Shown here in pieces: positions 31,435 through 43,205 of a stretch of DNA of 64,000 nucleotides. The notes beneath the pieces were generated by a model. That model ran no database searches. It was not told where the DNA came from and was given only the letters and a program-made list of their open reading frames with translations. The translations under genes were made by a program, and so were the position numbers. The stretch lies in contig NC_081410.1 in assembly GCF_030272615.1 (NCBI RefSeq), forward strand, positions 190,609,619 to 190,673,618. Reading direction: 5' to 3'. Origin of the DNA: Cryptomeria japonica (Eukaryota > Streptophyta > Pinopsida > Cupressales > Cupressaceae). The stretch's first letter is position 1. Each line of letters starts with the position of its first letter.

Positions 31435-31980
31435 GTTAGCGCATGTGAATTATGGATTTAATTGTGTGAGATCTAAATCCAAAAATCACACATGCTATGG
31501 TTTCTTCTTGATTTGAGGACCATTTTCAAATTTGATGTCGCAAAATGCAAAAAATGACAAATCATCTCGAATTTCTCGCTTAAGAACTTTGTATTCAGCA
31601 CAAAAGGCTGAAAAACCCTCTATGATCTCCATCACTCTCCTTCCAATGGAACTAATCTCTTTTGAAGGAATATGAGTTTGAAGGGATGGGATGAAGAATC
31701 AACTGTTCAGTTAACCCTTGATGTACTTCCTTTCAAGAAGGTCATTTTGAAGCTCCCAAAGCTTTCTGACCTTGCATGACTTGCATCATTATTGCAATTG
31801 CATCTTTGAGTGCTGGGCCATCTTACTCTGGCCTACATTCAAATTGATCACCACTTCAAACATCACTTCTTCCTTTGTCAATTTGTGTCTGTATCTATTT
31901 GCAATCTTGTGTATACACTTTTCACCAAAATGTGTCAGCCTTTGATCCCCTAGGTGGTAGGATCAAGGCCCTAATACCAC
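31435..31980 (-). pseudogene. Leader and gag-like remnant of an LTR element
   Basis: The minus strand starts at 31979 with TGGTATTAGGGCCTTGATCC, a PBS-like match to initiator tRNA-Met, one base after an LTR. The next 540 bp contain broken frames with no domain I can name with certainty. Position and leader structure suggest 5' gag of a Gypsy element, cut by the plus-strand Copia at 31434. Confidence 0.45.
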
Positions 31981-32755
31981 TCTAATATCCCTGAATAGGA
32001 ATACTATCTTCCTCTAGATGATTCAACACCACATAAAACCAATGTTTAAATCTTATTTCAAATCAAATCTACTACAACAAATAATATACATAACAGAAAA
32101 TGCAAAAGTGAACAAACAACACAATAGTTTGCCAAACGGGTTAATACTCTTATTACAACGAGAATTACAATTACAAATAATTCAATTTGTCAAAACTTTC
32201 AAGAACTGCAACTATTATTATAAAATATATAGCAAATCTATAGCAAACAGAATTACAATTCTTAGATGCTAAGAGATCCACCTAAATCTCAAACAAACAG
32301 GCACTATAGAAGTCACCTATATAGCAAAACAGTTAAGCCCAAATACATTCCCTATATGAGACTATCGCAACTAGTTCAAGGATTTTTGTCCACAAATCAA
32401 CTATACAAATTTGGGGGTTTTTATCCTCAAATCTCCAATTACAGATGAACAAGATGTCCAATCTATTCGAGTGAAATCAATGGATAAACAAGCATGTCTT
32501 CTCTTGAACCCTATCTTAATTAAATATGGCAGTTTTTTAATTCTTTTCCTTTCCCTCCAAAATACAAATGCACATAATCCTTGGCCAATAACATTATTAA
32601 AAATGGAAATTTGTTACCTAACACCCGCAACACCATAATCAAGATGCTCAATGTAAACACCTACACTTCCCTAAGTTACTTTCCCTAAGCCCACAGGAAA
32701 TGAAAAATGGGCTTATGAGTCAATCTGAAATCTTATGGAAAAGGGGGACATGGCA
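31981..32755 (-). mobile_element. LTR of a minus-strand (Gypsy-like) element, 775 bp
   Basis: Plus-orientation ends are TCTAATATCCC (TG mutated to TC) and GGGGGACATGGCA. The minus strand therefore opens TGCCATGTCCCCC and ends GGGATATTAGA, one base before the PBS. The ends fit the TGTAATRTCC/GGAYATTACA signature of several LTRs in this window. Confidence 0.6.
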
Positions 32756-33292
32756 TAGGTTGCAAATTACCTAGCCAACTAAGCTACTGAGGGTAATCAC
32801 ATTGAAATGTTTTTGAGTGGGGTTCCATGCCTCTTGAAAAATCTTTTGTTTGCCATTCTACTTGGAATTCTTCTTAGTTGACCCTTTGTTGGTTCTATAG
32901 CCTAGTTTTCCTTCTTGACCAGCCACAATTTGTCCTCCTCTACAACATGGGAAATAACTAATAAGGGGATCCATGATCTCAAGGATCATAGTTGTCAATT
33001 GAGTTGTCTAGGCTCTTTTAGGGGGTGTAATAGGATAAAACACTCTTACAATTCTTCTCTTCCTGCTGTTTTTAAGGCTTTGGCCATTGGAAATCCTTGT
33101 GTTGTAAAATGTAACAAAATTTCTTTAATATAATTATTCTCTTTTTTGCCAAAAAAAAAGTACTATGGTAATTCTAATTATATTACTTTTGATACTTTAT
33201 CCTTGTTGATCTTAATAGTAGAATTGATACCTTGAGTATTATGATAGTAGAATAATACCTTTGTTTATAGGATTTCATTAATTTATTTTATT
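32756..33292 (+). other. Probable LINE 3' fragment with A-rich tail, plus unassigned DNA
   Basis: A stretch around 33085-33160 reads GGAAATCC.TGTGTTGTAAAATG and then TTCTCTTTTTTGCCAAAAAAAAAG. It resembles 3' ends of plant LINEs. No coding remains are recognisable, so confidence is low. The rest shows no gene. Confidence 0.35.
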
Positions 33293-34904
33293 TGTCATGC
33301 CCCTAAACCAGATCGCAACCCTAGTGATAGCAAACTGAGGGTATAATAACATAGAGGGCTGACTCGAAATCAAAATGAATAAAATCAGACTAATATGTGT
33401 CATGGCTAGCCTGTTTGGTGTTTAAACTAAATTAAATTTATATATTATTTCTAGGCCAACTCCCTTTTGAATAATGACAAAGGATGTGTATTTAAAAGGT
33501 AGAAAGGTACGATCTCATTATTTTAGCAGCAATCTCATTTTTTAATAAGGCAGCGATTAAGATCATACTTACCTTTGATAGGGTGGTGATTAGAAGAAAC
33601 AAACAACAATTAACCATGGCCGACCTCCTTCTTAACTAAATCAAATATTTGTTGCTAAGGCCGACCCCAACCCCTAAAGAGATCGCCTCTCTTGGAGAAA
33701 TCTCATCCTTTTGATGTGGTATAAAGGGAGATAAAATGTGGTAGGACCAAAGGAAACAGAATGTAAGATAATTCTATTTAGAGCACACAAAAAGGCAGAA
33801 AATAGGATATCTCAGTCCATTCTAAAAGCAGATTTGGAAAGGGGAGTATATGCCGAAATTGTGAAGGGCAATGTATGTATGAGCAGATTATTAAATAAGC
33901 TCAAAAGTTTATAAATATATATAATCTGTTTGCAACGGGCAATGAATCCAAGAAAGACAACAGCAATCAAGCATATAAATCGATCAGATCAGAGATTTAT
34001 TATATATAGCAGACAATAGCAATCTTATTCCTTTTTTGGGTATGCAGCATGATAATTTTTTTATGCATAATTCCTCACATATTGATATAAGCAATAATAT
34101 GTAGGCAGCGTAATAATATATTTGATACACAACCTCTCCTATATTGACTATAGGCAATAATGTGGAATATCTAGATTCCTAATCTGTTCATCAAATTGCT
34201 GCAATCAATCATGACAAGGTTAGTAAGGGAGTAAAAGGAGGAAGAACCGATATGAGATCCTCTTCTAAGTTAAACACCTCATGGTGGATTGCTAGCAGCC
34301 TGCCACATTAGGCCAAGGGGGGCAAGGGGTATCCCGCCCTTGGGCTTAGATGGGAAAGATACTCTAGGCACCCTATTAAGGTTTGGTTTTACCCTCCAAC
34401 CTCTACCATAGTTGATTGTTGGAATGGATTTAAAGAAGTCTCAATCATACGAGGGTGAATAAGGCGGCACAAATAGGGAGGGCAGAGACAAGCTTCCCCA
34501 CTAAGTACACCACCTCATGATGGATGGATAGCATATTGCCACATGGGGCCAAGAGGGATGGTATACTTGGTCTTGGTCTTAGTGTGAGGATTGCTTCCAG
34601 CATCCTATCATGTCTCGTCACCCAAGCCCTATTATGGTTGAATCCCAATAATGAATTATAGATATAATATTTCAATTAAGATGATTATGAATATATGTTC
34701 TTTAACCCTTGTAGAAATGATTAATTTTAAGAATTATATTTTCGATAATTGTCTAACATGATTGCAAGATCTCAACCAAGATCTATCTTGCTTAAACATT
34801 TTTTGGGGGTAAAGTTATATCTCTAACTATATTACATTTCTTGTTTTTATTGAATTTGTGGTTCTAGGGCAAAATTTAGGGTAAACCCAAAAGAGGACAT
34901 TACA
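33293..34904 (+). mobile_element. Solo LTR, 1612 bp, TSD TTATT
   Basis: It begins TGTCATGCCCCTAAACC and ends AAGAGGACATTACA. TTATT flanks it at 33288-33292 and 34905-34909. GTGGTATAAAGGGAG at about 33716 could be the TATA box. It includes an imperfect duplication of about 230 bp (34255-34430 against 34490-34660) sharing CTCATG.TGGAT, TGCCACAT.GGGCCAAG and CCTAT motifs. No internal region exists. Confidence 0.82.
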
Positions 34905-35089
34905 TTATTATCTTTCATTGTTTATTATATTTTTTTACACTATTCGGTTTGCGAGTTTTGTTTTTATTTCTGCCCTTCAAACATGAGTTAATATTCTCTT
35001 TTCCCTCTTTCTTGTGTTTTACTTGTGCTTTTATATTGTTAGGTCTTTGCTTTATTTAGTTTTCTTTTTGTTTGGCACTATTTTTATTA

Positions 35090-35851
35090 GAGTGTTCCAC
35101 ATAAACGTGCCCCCCCCCCCCCTCAAACCCGCATTTTTGAGACGGGGACATTACCAGGACAAGGGGACGAGGACGTGGTGTTTCCCGTCATCCCACCACC
35201 ACCACCGGTGCTCCCTCGAAGACGGGGAAACATCTCCAAGGACTCCTTGGAAGACGTCTCGGCGTCTCCAAGAATCCTTGGGAAACTCCTTGGGAGACTC
35301 CCGGGCGTTTCCAAGACTCCTTGGGAGACTTCTAGGTGTTTCCAAGACTCCTTGGGAGAATCCTAGGCATTTACTAGACTCCTTGGGAGACTCCCAAGCA
35401 TCTCTTGAGGGGTTGGGAGACCTGCAAGAGTTTCCCGTTCGAACATGTCAAAAAGCAATTGAAATTTTTATTTTTTTTTAATTTTGAGCGATTTTTGGGG
35501 GTTGGCGAGTAACCCTAATATGGCCTGGGCCCCACCCCTTCCCCCAATGCAATACAAAACCACTAAAAACTTAGAAATTTTCGTATTTAGATTCAGTATT
35601 TCAAATTTTGCTAATTTATAATTTTACTAATTTCCTATAGTTTAATTTGAAATGTAATTCTTATACTGTTATACATCTTTTCACAACTAGTTTTTCAAGT
35701 ACTATAAGTATATGTATAACTATATCAGCACCACCACCCCACCACCCCCCCTGCCGCCATCCCCCCATCGTCCCCAAACTTAGGCCCTTTGTCCCCCCAT
35801 CCCTGAAACCCATCCCCACGTCCCCCTGTTCCCAACGGCCGTGGAACACTG
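35090..35851. mobile_element. Non-autonomous hAT element (762 bp) with TIRs and 8-bp TSD
   Basis: The left end is GAGTGTTCCAC (35090-35100) and the right end is GTGGAACACTG (35841-35851): 11-bp terminal inverted repeats with one mismatch. They are flanked by TTTTATTA (35082-35089) and ATTTATTA (35852-35859), 7 of 8 identical. Eight-bp duplications and a CAGTG-type end are typical of hAT transposons. Subterminal DNA is dense in GGGGACGAGGACG-like motifs on the left and their complement (CCCCACGTCCCCCTGTTCCC) on the right. It encodes no transposase; long open frames across it are by-products of the repeats. Confidence 0.85.
35243..35410 (+). repeat. 31-bp tandem repeat inside the hAT element
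   Basis: CTCCTTGGGAGACT...GCGTTTCCAAGA units. The CTCCTTGG anchor recurs at 35286, 35317, 35348 and 35379, exactly 31 bp apart, with diverged earlier copies at about 35243 and 35274. Confidence 0.9.
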
Positions 35852-36034
35852 ATTTATTATTGGTTTTGTACATGTTTACTTTTCATAATCTAATCCTCTC
35901 TTTCTTTCTCATTTCACATTCCTTTATCTCCTACAACTGATCTCCATCTATTTTTTGAGCAAGATCTGCATTTCTATGATTTCCTTCCCCTTCCTAATGA
36001 TGGATCATGGAGTATGATTAGAAACATAGATGGC

Positions 36035-36155
36035 ACACTCTCAGAGTACTTGGCGAGTTTCAAAAACTTGCCGAGTTTTTGAGCTCTGCGAGTTTTTATG
36101 ACTTTAACTCGCAACAAAAACTCGCCAAGTTTTTGCAAAAAACTCGCCGAGTATG
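36035..36155. repeat. Cluster of ACTCGCCGAGT-type palindromes
   Basis: Six or more near-palindromic motifs (ACTTGGCGAGT, ACTTGCCGAGT, CTGCGAGT, AACTCGCAA, ACTCGCCAAGT, ACTCGCCGAGT), joined by TTTTTG or CAAAAA. They sit at the point where the minus-strand Copia is cut off. They resemble hAT subterminal repeats, but no TIR or TSD could be assigned. Confidence 0.7.
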
Positions 36156-39100
36156 GACATAGATTTACAATCTGTCATTCCAAATCTCTTCAAAGTATTG
36201 ATGGTGTATTTTCCTTGACTTAGGATAATCCCATTGGGCCTCTGCCACACCTCCAACCCTAGAAAGAAGTGCATAAGTCCGAAGTCCTTCATCTCAAATT
36301 CGAAAGTCAACTCCTTCTTACATCTATCAATGAGATGATCTTCTCCAGTAACAAATAGGTCATCAACATAAAGTACCAAGATCAACATATCACCATTGAA
36401 TACCTTGAAGTAAAGGTTTGGATCAGCATCATTCTTGCAGAAACCCAAACCCACTAAGTATCTGTCAATTCTTTCATACCAAGTCCGAGGAGCTTGTTTA
36501 AGACCATATAGGGCTTTCTTCAATTTACACACATGAGACTCTTTCCCATGAATCAAGAACCCCTCAGGTTGCTCGATGTAGACTTCTTCAATCACGTCAT
36601 TGAGATAAGCAATCTTCACATCCATTTGATGCAACTTCCATCCCTTAGTTGTTGCAATAGCAATGATGGTTCTAATGGAAGTATAGCGAGCAACAAGGGC
36701 AAATGTTTCTTCGTAGTCTATTCCCTCTTGTTGAGAGAAGCCACGAGCTACAAATCTAACCTTGTACTTTTCAATGCTGCCATCAACTGTATGTTTTATC
36801 TTGTACAACCACTTGGAAGATACAACAGACTTCCCTTTTGGTCTAGGCACAATATCCTACACATTGTTCTTGAGAATGGATTGATACTCCTCATCCATTG
36901 CATCTTTCCAAACTTGTTTTGCGGCTTCCTCTACACTAGAAGGTTCAAACTCAATAAGATTACACATTAATGCAACATAACCAGAAAATCTTTGTGGTCT
37001 TTTGCTTTCTCTAAATGTTCCTCTAGGAGCGGCAAATTGTTCTGCTTCCTACATAGTGTTTCGCGCCCAAAGAGGTCTCTTTCAAGACACAACAATATAT
37101 CTGGGCCCATCAGTGGGATCCAAGGGTTCAATTGGATCATTACTCATATCAGGTTTTGTAGTCTCCCTTGGAATCTCAGGAGCATGATCAACATCCATGT
37201 CTTGAGGAGTCTCATCATCTATCTCCATGCATGAGCCCTTTGATTTCCTAAATGCAACATCTTCCTCAAATGTGACGTCCCTGCTAACCTCTATTTGCTT
37301 ATGTCCAGGAATGTAAATACGGTAGGCTTTGGAGGTTTCACTGTAGCTTACAAATATTCCTCTCTTGCCAGAAGGCTCCAACTTGGTTCTCTTGTCCTTG
37401 GGAATATGAACATACACAGGACAACCAAATATTCTCAGGTGGCTGATATCAGACTTGATACCTGAGAAGGCTTCTTCAGGAGTCATATTTTGTAATATCC
37501 AATGGAGATATCTATTCTGAACATACATTGCTGATCTAGAGGCTTCTGCCCATAGAAAATCTGAAGGTCTTGATCATGAATCATAGCTTTTGTAGCTTCA
37601 ACTATAGATTTGTTCTTCCTTTCAGTAACCCCATTTTGTTGGTGATTTTAAGGAACACAAAACTCCCTCTTGATCCCTGCCTCAATACAGAAATCACGAA
37701 AGCTACCTGAGGTGTACTCACCTCCATTATCAGACCTTAAAATTTTAATTTTCTTTCCAGATAATTTTTCTACAAGAGCTTTAAACTCTTTAAACCTACC
37801 TAGGACTTCATCAGACTCTTTAGACCTTAAGAAATAAATCCAAGTCTTCCTAGAGTAGTCATCTATAAAAGTTGCATAATACAAACATCCAATTAGGGAT
37901 GGAATTAACATTGGACCACATAAATCTAAATGTACAAGATCTAGTATTTCTTTAGACCTACTTTCACTGCTATGAAAAGGACTTTTAATATTTTTACCCA
38001 TAGCACAACCTTTACAAGTACCATCATTTACAAGAATAAGTTTAGGAATATCTTTTACCATCTTCTCCAAAGATGGAAGAGCCCTGAAGTGAAGATGTCC
38101 AAGTCTTCTGTGCCAGAGTGTGCTGGAACTGGAAGAATCATGAATAAGAGCTTGAACTGGGAGAGTGGAGAGTTTGTATAAACTCTCATGTCGATTTCCG
38201 ATCACACGAGCAATCTTGATGCTGGAGTTCTTAGGCCAAGCAAGAACTCTTCCTTCAGAAAATGCAATTTGATATCCCTTATCCTCCAAGGCTGAAATAG
38301 ACACAAGGTTCCTCTTGATCCCTAGTACGAACAATACATCACTTAGGTGTAGAGAAACTCCAGATTCAAGTTTTAGAGATGTAGCACCAACTCCTCTTAC
38401 AGCATAGCGAGCATCATCCCCAATAATGACTTGAAGATGTGACTAGATCAGAAAGGTGCTCCCGATGACCGGTGATATGTCGAGAGGCTCCACTATCAAT
38501 TAACCATGTATCACTGTTTGTAGGAACATTGCTTGATAATGCTGATATGAAAAGAAAACCATTGGAGTTATCTTCATTCTCCTTTTGAGATGAGACTTCA
38601 TTGATGTTTGCTCCTTGATGATTAGGTCTTGTCAAACAATCCTTTGCAAAGTGACCAAACTTGTCACACCTAAAACACTAGATGCGAGAAAGATCTTTCT
38701 TCCTCTTCCTAGAATCAGGTGCAGAATCTGATTTGAAATCTCTATTCTTTTTGAAGTTGCCCTTCTTCCAATATTTTCATTTCTTGGTAGATTGAGTGGC
38801 AAGAACATGTGTATCTTCATTTTGAGAACTCTTGACAATTCCTCTGGCAGTCAATCTTGATTCTTCTTGAATACAATCTGCACGGAGTCGATCAAATTTA
38901 GGTAATTTTGACCTTCCACTTATGCTTTGGATAAATGGCTCCCATGAATAAGGCAGACCATTCAAGGCTAGCATAACAAGGCCTTTATTTATCACTTGAT
39001 CCCCAATTGCGCATAGTTGATCTCTCAATTCTGAAATTTTCATGAAGTAGGTGATGACTGAATCTCCTTTTGCCATCTTCACTTGGTGGAGTTGTTGTCT

Positions 39101-39415
39101 CAAGGCAAGAGCCCTACTTACGTTGTTAATCTCATATAAACCCTCCAAGGTCTTGAACATATCACTTGTAGTTATCATCTTGGAGATGAGAGGCACCAAG
39201 TGATCCCTCATGGAGTCGATTAATATCTTCTTTGTCTTGATTGCATTCTTCTTGAATTGCAGTTTCTCCTCATGATCTTCAGGTTCGGATAAATCCTTCT
39301 CCTCTATGAATTGAAGAAGATCATTTTCTTCAAGTGCAATAAGCACTCTAAACTTTCATGAGGTGAAGTTAGATGCGCCTTCAAGCCTATCTTCGACTTT
39401 AAGACCGTTCACCAT
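36156..39415 (-). pseudogene. 3'-truncated Copia coding region (gag, protease, integrase, RT)
   Basis: Minus strand, ATG 39415 (MVNGLKVEDRLEGASNFTS). The next Trp codon is TGA, and the frame re-opens at 39346. It continues through VPLISKMITTSDMFK and MLALNGLPYSWEPFIQ. The knuckle region near 38640-38690 lost its frame. The protease WLIDSGASRHITGHREHLS at about 38470-38510 is intact. Integrase has HRRLGHLHFRALP, CKGCAMGKN, SDNGGEYTSGSF and PEEAFSGIKSDISHLRIFG, and RT (36850 down) has VYIEQPEGFLIHGKES, LKKALYGLKQAP and ILVLYVDDLFVTGED. Coding stops at KRFGMTDCKSM; RNase H, 3' UTR and 3' LTR are missing. Frames are broken at several points. Confidence 0.92.
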
Positions 39416-39500
39416 TTTCGAGACTTAGAGGTACTGCTCGACGGGGAAAGAGAGGAGAGAATACTTAGAAGTTGTAGAGAATCTGATCACAATCTTCTTT

Positions 39501-39519
39501 CACCGTGGCTCTGATACCA
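39501..39519 (-). promoter_or_regulatory. Primer binding site of the truncated Copia
   Basis: The minus strand reads TGGTATCAGAGCCACGGTG directly after the LTR, complementary to initiator tRNA-Met. Confidence 0.92.
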
Positions 39520-40245
39520 TGTTTAATTTTATGATCAGATTTAGATGGAGATAATTTAAACACAATTGCTCAGAAATTTACCCTAGGAAAACCTTCCTCT
39601 TGAAGGTGAAAAACCTAGCAACAAAGCGTATCTTTATTCTTTCAATAAGACAAGTGCCTTTACAAGAAATTACTTCACACTTTGAAGCTAAGTGATGGTA
39701 CAAGTTCACCCTAGACAAAAATAATAAATCCAAACTGATTGATCTGACTTTTATCTTATTCGATCTACCTTGAAGATGAGAGTATACTGTTGAGGGATGA
39801 AGATGATCTGCTGAAGAAGACTTTCACACAAGATACGATGTGTGGAATGAATTCAAACTGCTTCAAAATAACTTTGAACTGCAAGTAGGGAGAACACAAT
39901 CTGCTTGAATGTTTTAATCGATGCCTTCAAAGAGAGAGAGGATTGAACTATATATATACCCATTCATGAATGATGCCAATCAACACGATTCCTCCAAGGG
40001 TCGGCTATCATGTCTCTTCATTGGAGATTAGTTATACTTCAATCAACACGTTTTTAAGTTAAACATAGGTCACGTCTTATAATCCAATGAGTGATTGATT
40101 ACACTTAATCATTTTTATAACCACAAATATCGGCGAGGGCATAAGACGATGCAAATATAAATTGATCCACAAAATGTCTAAGGCCGAAATTGGATTTGCA
40201 CAGTCAGTTTAGGGAAGAATCTGACCGACGTTATAAACATTAACA
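39520..40245 (-). mobile_element. 5' LTR of the truncated Copia (726 bp)
   Basis: On the minus strand it runs TGTTAATGTTTATAACG to AAATTAAACA, adjoining the PBS. A TATA-like GGTATATATATAG lies at about 39945-39960 (minus). It interrupts Gypsy RT right after YRRFVRGFS, so the Copia is younger than that Gypsy. The partner target duplication is lost. Confidence 0.9.
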
Positions 40246-41455
40246 GATGCCAACTATGAGAAGCCTCGCACGAATCTCCTGTAGTAGCAACACAAACCCA
40301 AGAAGCCTCTCAACTCTGAAATGTTTTTCGAAGGCGGCCAATCTAATATTACCAATATTTTCTCCTGGTGTACCTTAACACCCTCAGCCCCAATCACATG
40401 TCCTAGATAAAGAATCTTAATCATCCCGAACTCAAACTTGTAGGCCTTCGCATATAGTGATTGTGTCTCCATGATACCCAAGACAACATCCAAATGCTGC
40501 AAATGATTACTCCATGTCTTGCTATATATCAAGATATCGTCAAAGAAAACCAAAACAAACTTCCGCAATTGATCACGAAATGTGTGGTTCATGCAAGACT
40601 GAAACGTTGTTAGTGTGTTTGTGAGTCCAAATGGCATGACAAGGAACTCGAAGTGTCCGTAGTGACAACGGATGGCAATCTAATGTATGTCTTCTTCCAA
40701 GACACTGGTATGGTGATAGCCTGAACAAAGATTAATTTTAGAAAAGTACATGGCCCTGTGTAACTCATCAAGAAGCTCATCAATCCTGGGAATGGGGTAC
40801 TTGTTCTTTATGGTCTTCTTGTTCAGGGCTCTACAATCTATGCACATATGCAAAGTGTCATCCTTCTTTTTAACCAATACAACTGAAGAAGCGAAGGAGT
40901 TGGAGATAGAACGTATGTGACCCATTTCAAAAGTTCCTTAATTGTTTTTTCAATTTCCTCCTTGAAATGGTGTGGGTGTCTATAGGGCGTAGTGATAACT
41001 GGCTTGGTGCCCTTCTCAAGCTCAATGACATGTTCAAACCCATGATCAGGTGAACGACCAGGAGGAATATCTCCAAACGCTACACTATGCTTATCCAACA
41101 CTGACTGGATATCAATATGATATTGTGGTTCACTGTTGGGGGAAGTTTTGTTGGATACAAAACACTGGGCTGCCCACCCCACATCATTGTGTTGAAATAA
41201 AGCCTCCATCCTTCTTGTTGAAACCACTCATGGACCTCCATTTGCCATAGCTTTAAGCACCATCTTCTTACCATCAACCATAAATTTGAGCTGCATTTTC
41301 TTAAACTCTTGTACATATTGCTCAAGTGACTCTAGCCACTCAAGTCCCAAGATGGCATTCACATTGTTGAGCCCAAGCACATAAAAGTCACCTATTAAGG
41401 TGCAATCTCCAATCTGAATGCTCAGTTGGGGAACCACTCGAGTGCAACTCAACAA
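40246..41455 (-). pseudogene. Gypsy protease C-terminus and reverse transcriptase
   Basis: Continues the Gypsy of 41456-43063. After the protease tail (ILGLEWLESL) come a linker and RT: HAIELKKGTKPV-like VIELEKGTKPVITTPYRHPH, VVLVKKKDDTLHMCIDCRAL, KNKYPIPRIDELLDELH, MPFGLTNTLTTFQSCMN, the catalytic VLVFFDDILIYSKTW (about 40535) and LRGFLGLCCYYRRFVRGFS. Stops interrupt at 41228, about 40926 and about 40680. RNase H, integrase and the 3' LTR are absent because the Copia LTR cuts in at 40245. Confidence 0.9.
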
Positions 41456-43063
41456 AAATCCATCAGCAACTATGACACTGAATCTTGAAAACTTCTCAAC
41501 CTAAAGCCCACATTTCATTACTAGTCCCTCATCAATAAAATTATGCATGGCCCCACTATCTACAAAACATACCATCCATTGTCCCTTATGGACACCTTTC
41601 AGTCGGAAAGGACGGCTCCAAGGAACTCTAGATAAAGTAGCAATGTGTGAGATCTCTTTGGCTGTAATATCCTCCAATTCTATCTGTTGGGGCTGATTCC
41701 CCTGTGCATCATCCTCATCTGTAGTAACCTCCTACTCATCCTGGTTTTCATCATCAGATGTAACTTCAATCAAATGTGCTTTGCCTTTACCAAGGCAACG
41801 GTGACCAAGCTCCCATGGCTCCTTGCAAGAGAAGCATAGCTTCTTTCTTCTTAATTCATTCCTAGACTTTTGATCAACCTTGGAAGGTGTGTTCTTTTGC
41901 TGATTGAAACCTTTTTATTCAGATTTCCATGGGCTGAAACCTTTAACCTGTGGCTGATAAAGGGTGTGACCTCAAGGTCAAGAGATAACCCGATGGCATC
42001 ATCAAGTGTATTAGGCCAACAAGTCTTGACTAATCCTTTCAGTCTGTCACTTAAGCCTTCTACAAATAGCATAGTGACTCTCTTTTGTGACGAATCAGAA
42101 ATCATGATTGAAATCTTCTGGAACTCATTAATGTATGTCTCCACGTGTCCCACCTGCTTGAGCTGAGCCAACTCCCTGTAATAGACCTCTACATCTTCAT
42201 GTCAAAGCGAGTAATCAGCTTGTTAACAAATTCTTCATAGGAGTGTATCATGGCATGATCTTGGGATACTAATCCATAGTGCCACTAGTCATACGCTACT
42301 CCCTCCAAGTGCATGGTAGCAAATTGTATTGCCTTATCTTCTTCCATGGGCTTGAGTGCTAAAAATGTGTCTAATTTATGTACCCATGACCTGGCTGTTA
42401 TCTGCCCACTTCCATCAAAGGTTGGTAGAGTAACTTTATTTAATGCATCCTTATATTCCACAAGTTGAGGACCTTGCCTGGCTTGCCCTCTAGGCCTCTG
42501 TCTTGCCTTTTCAGATGGTACCTAGCCTTGTCCTTTTGCTGATTGATTAACTGATTTAGGTTTATTAATTGTCTTACATCGGATGGAAGAGCTCTGTATT
42601 CATCATAGGCCACCATAACATCATCAATGATGTTTGTCTCCTCTTCCTCCACCTCCGGAATTGAGTCTTATTCAGTTTGCCTTGGCAAAAATATAGGGCG
42701 AAGTGGTCGATCAGATCATGTACTTGCTGTCCTAACAACATAAGAAATTGTTCTATCTTGATTTCCTCGTCCAGCACCACTTCTGCTGTGAGCATCACTT
42801 GATCTTCTCGATCTCACATGGTCCACTCTCAATTGACCCATGGCTGTAACCATACGATCCTGAAATTGCTGTAGCATCTGTTGTTGCTGTTGGGCAAAGG
42901 TGGTCAAGAAATCGTTAAGCTGATTATTCATATCCCTTGGTGGGCTTTCCACTCTCCTCTCACCCATTTCTTCAACAATGGGATTACCCTCAAATTCTTC
43001 AACTTGCTGTCCTGACCTGCTTCTTGTGTAATACCTGTGTGATCCTGATTCTCTAGAGTGCAT
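41456..43063 (-). pseudogene. Gypsy gag, CCHC knuckle and protease
   Basis: ATG 43063 opens a gag N-terminus (MHSRESGSHRYYTRSRSG) with a poly-Gln stretch (AQQQQQMLQQF) and an Arg/Ser-rich segment. After frame changes near 42710 and 42440 the gag domain follows, with YYRELAQLKQVGHVETYINEF split over two frames and VTMLFVEGLSDRLKGLV. The CCHC knuckle CFSCKEPWELGHRCLGKG (about 41790-41845) leads into protease with FVDSGAMHNFIDE (about 41530-41570). Because the DSG motif is kept, this copy is better preserved than the one at 467-2016, but stops remain (for example about 41735 and 41500). Confidence 0.87.
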
Positions 43064-43187
43064 AGAACCAATTCAAACTGACATGCAATTGATTAAAAGT
43101 AACATGCAACCATAAATTCTGACATGCAAATGCTTTAATCACCCCCAAATTGACATGCACAGGGATTACCACACAGGCTGGCAGGAA

Positions 43188-43204
43188 TGGTGGCTCCAAT
43201 ACCA
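43188..43204 (-). promoter_or_regulatory. Primer binding site of the Gypsy element
   Basis: The minus strand reads TGGTATTGGAGCCACC, one base after the LTR end. This is a diverged match to initiator tRNA-Met. Confidence 0.75.
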
Positions 43205-43205
43205 C

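Noticed and set aside
35014-35481. 155-codon open frame as a gene
   Set aside because: Most of it is the 31-bp tandem repeat and GC-rich subterminal DNA of the hAT element, and it crosses the element's left end.
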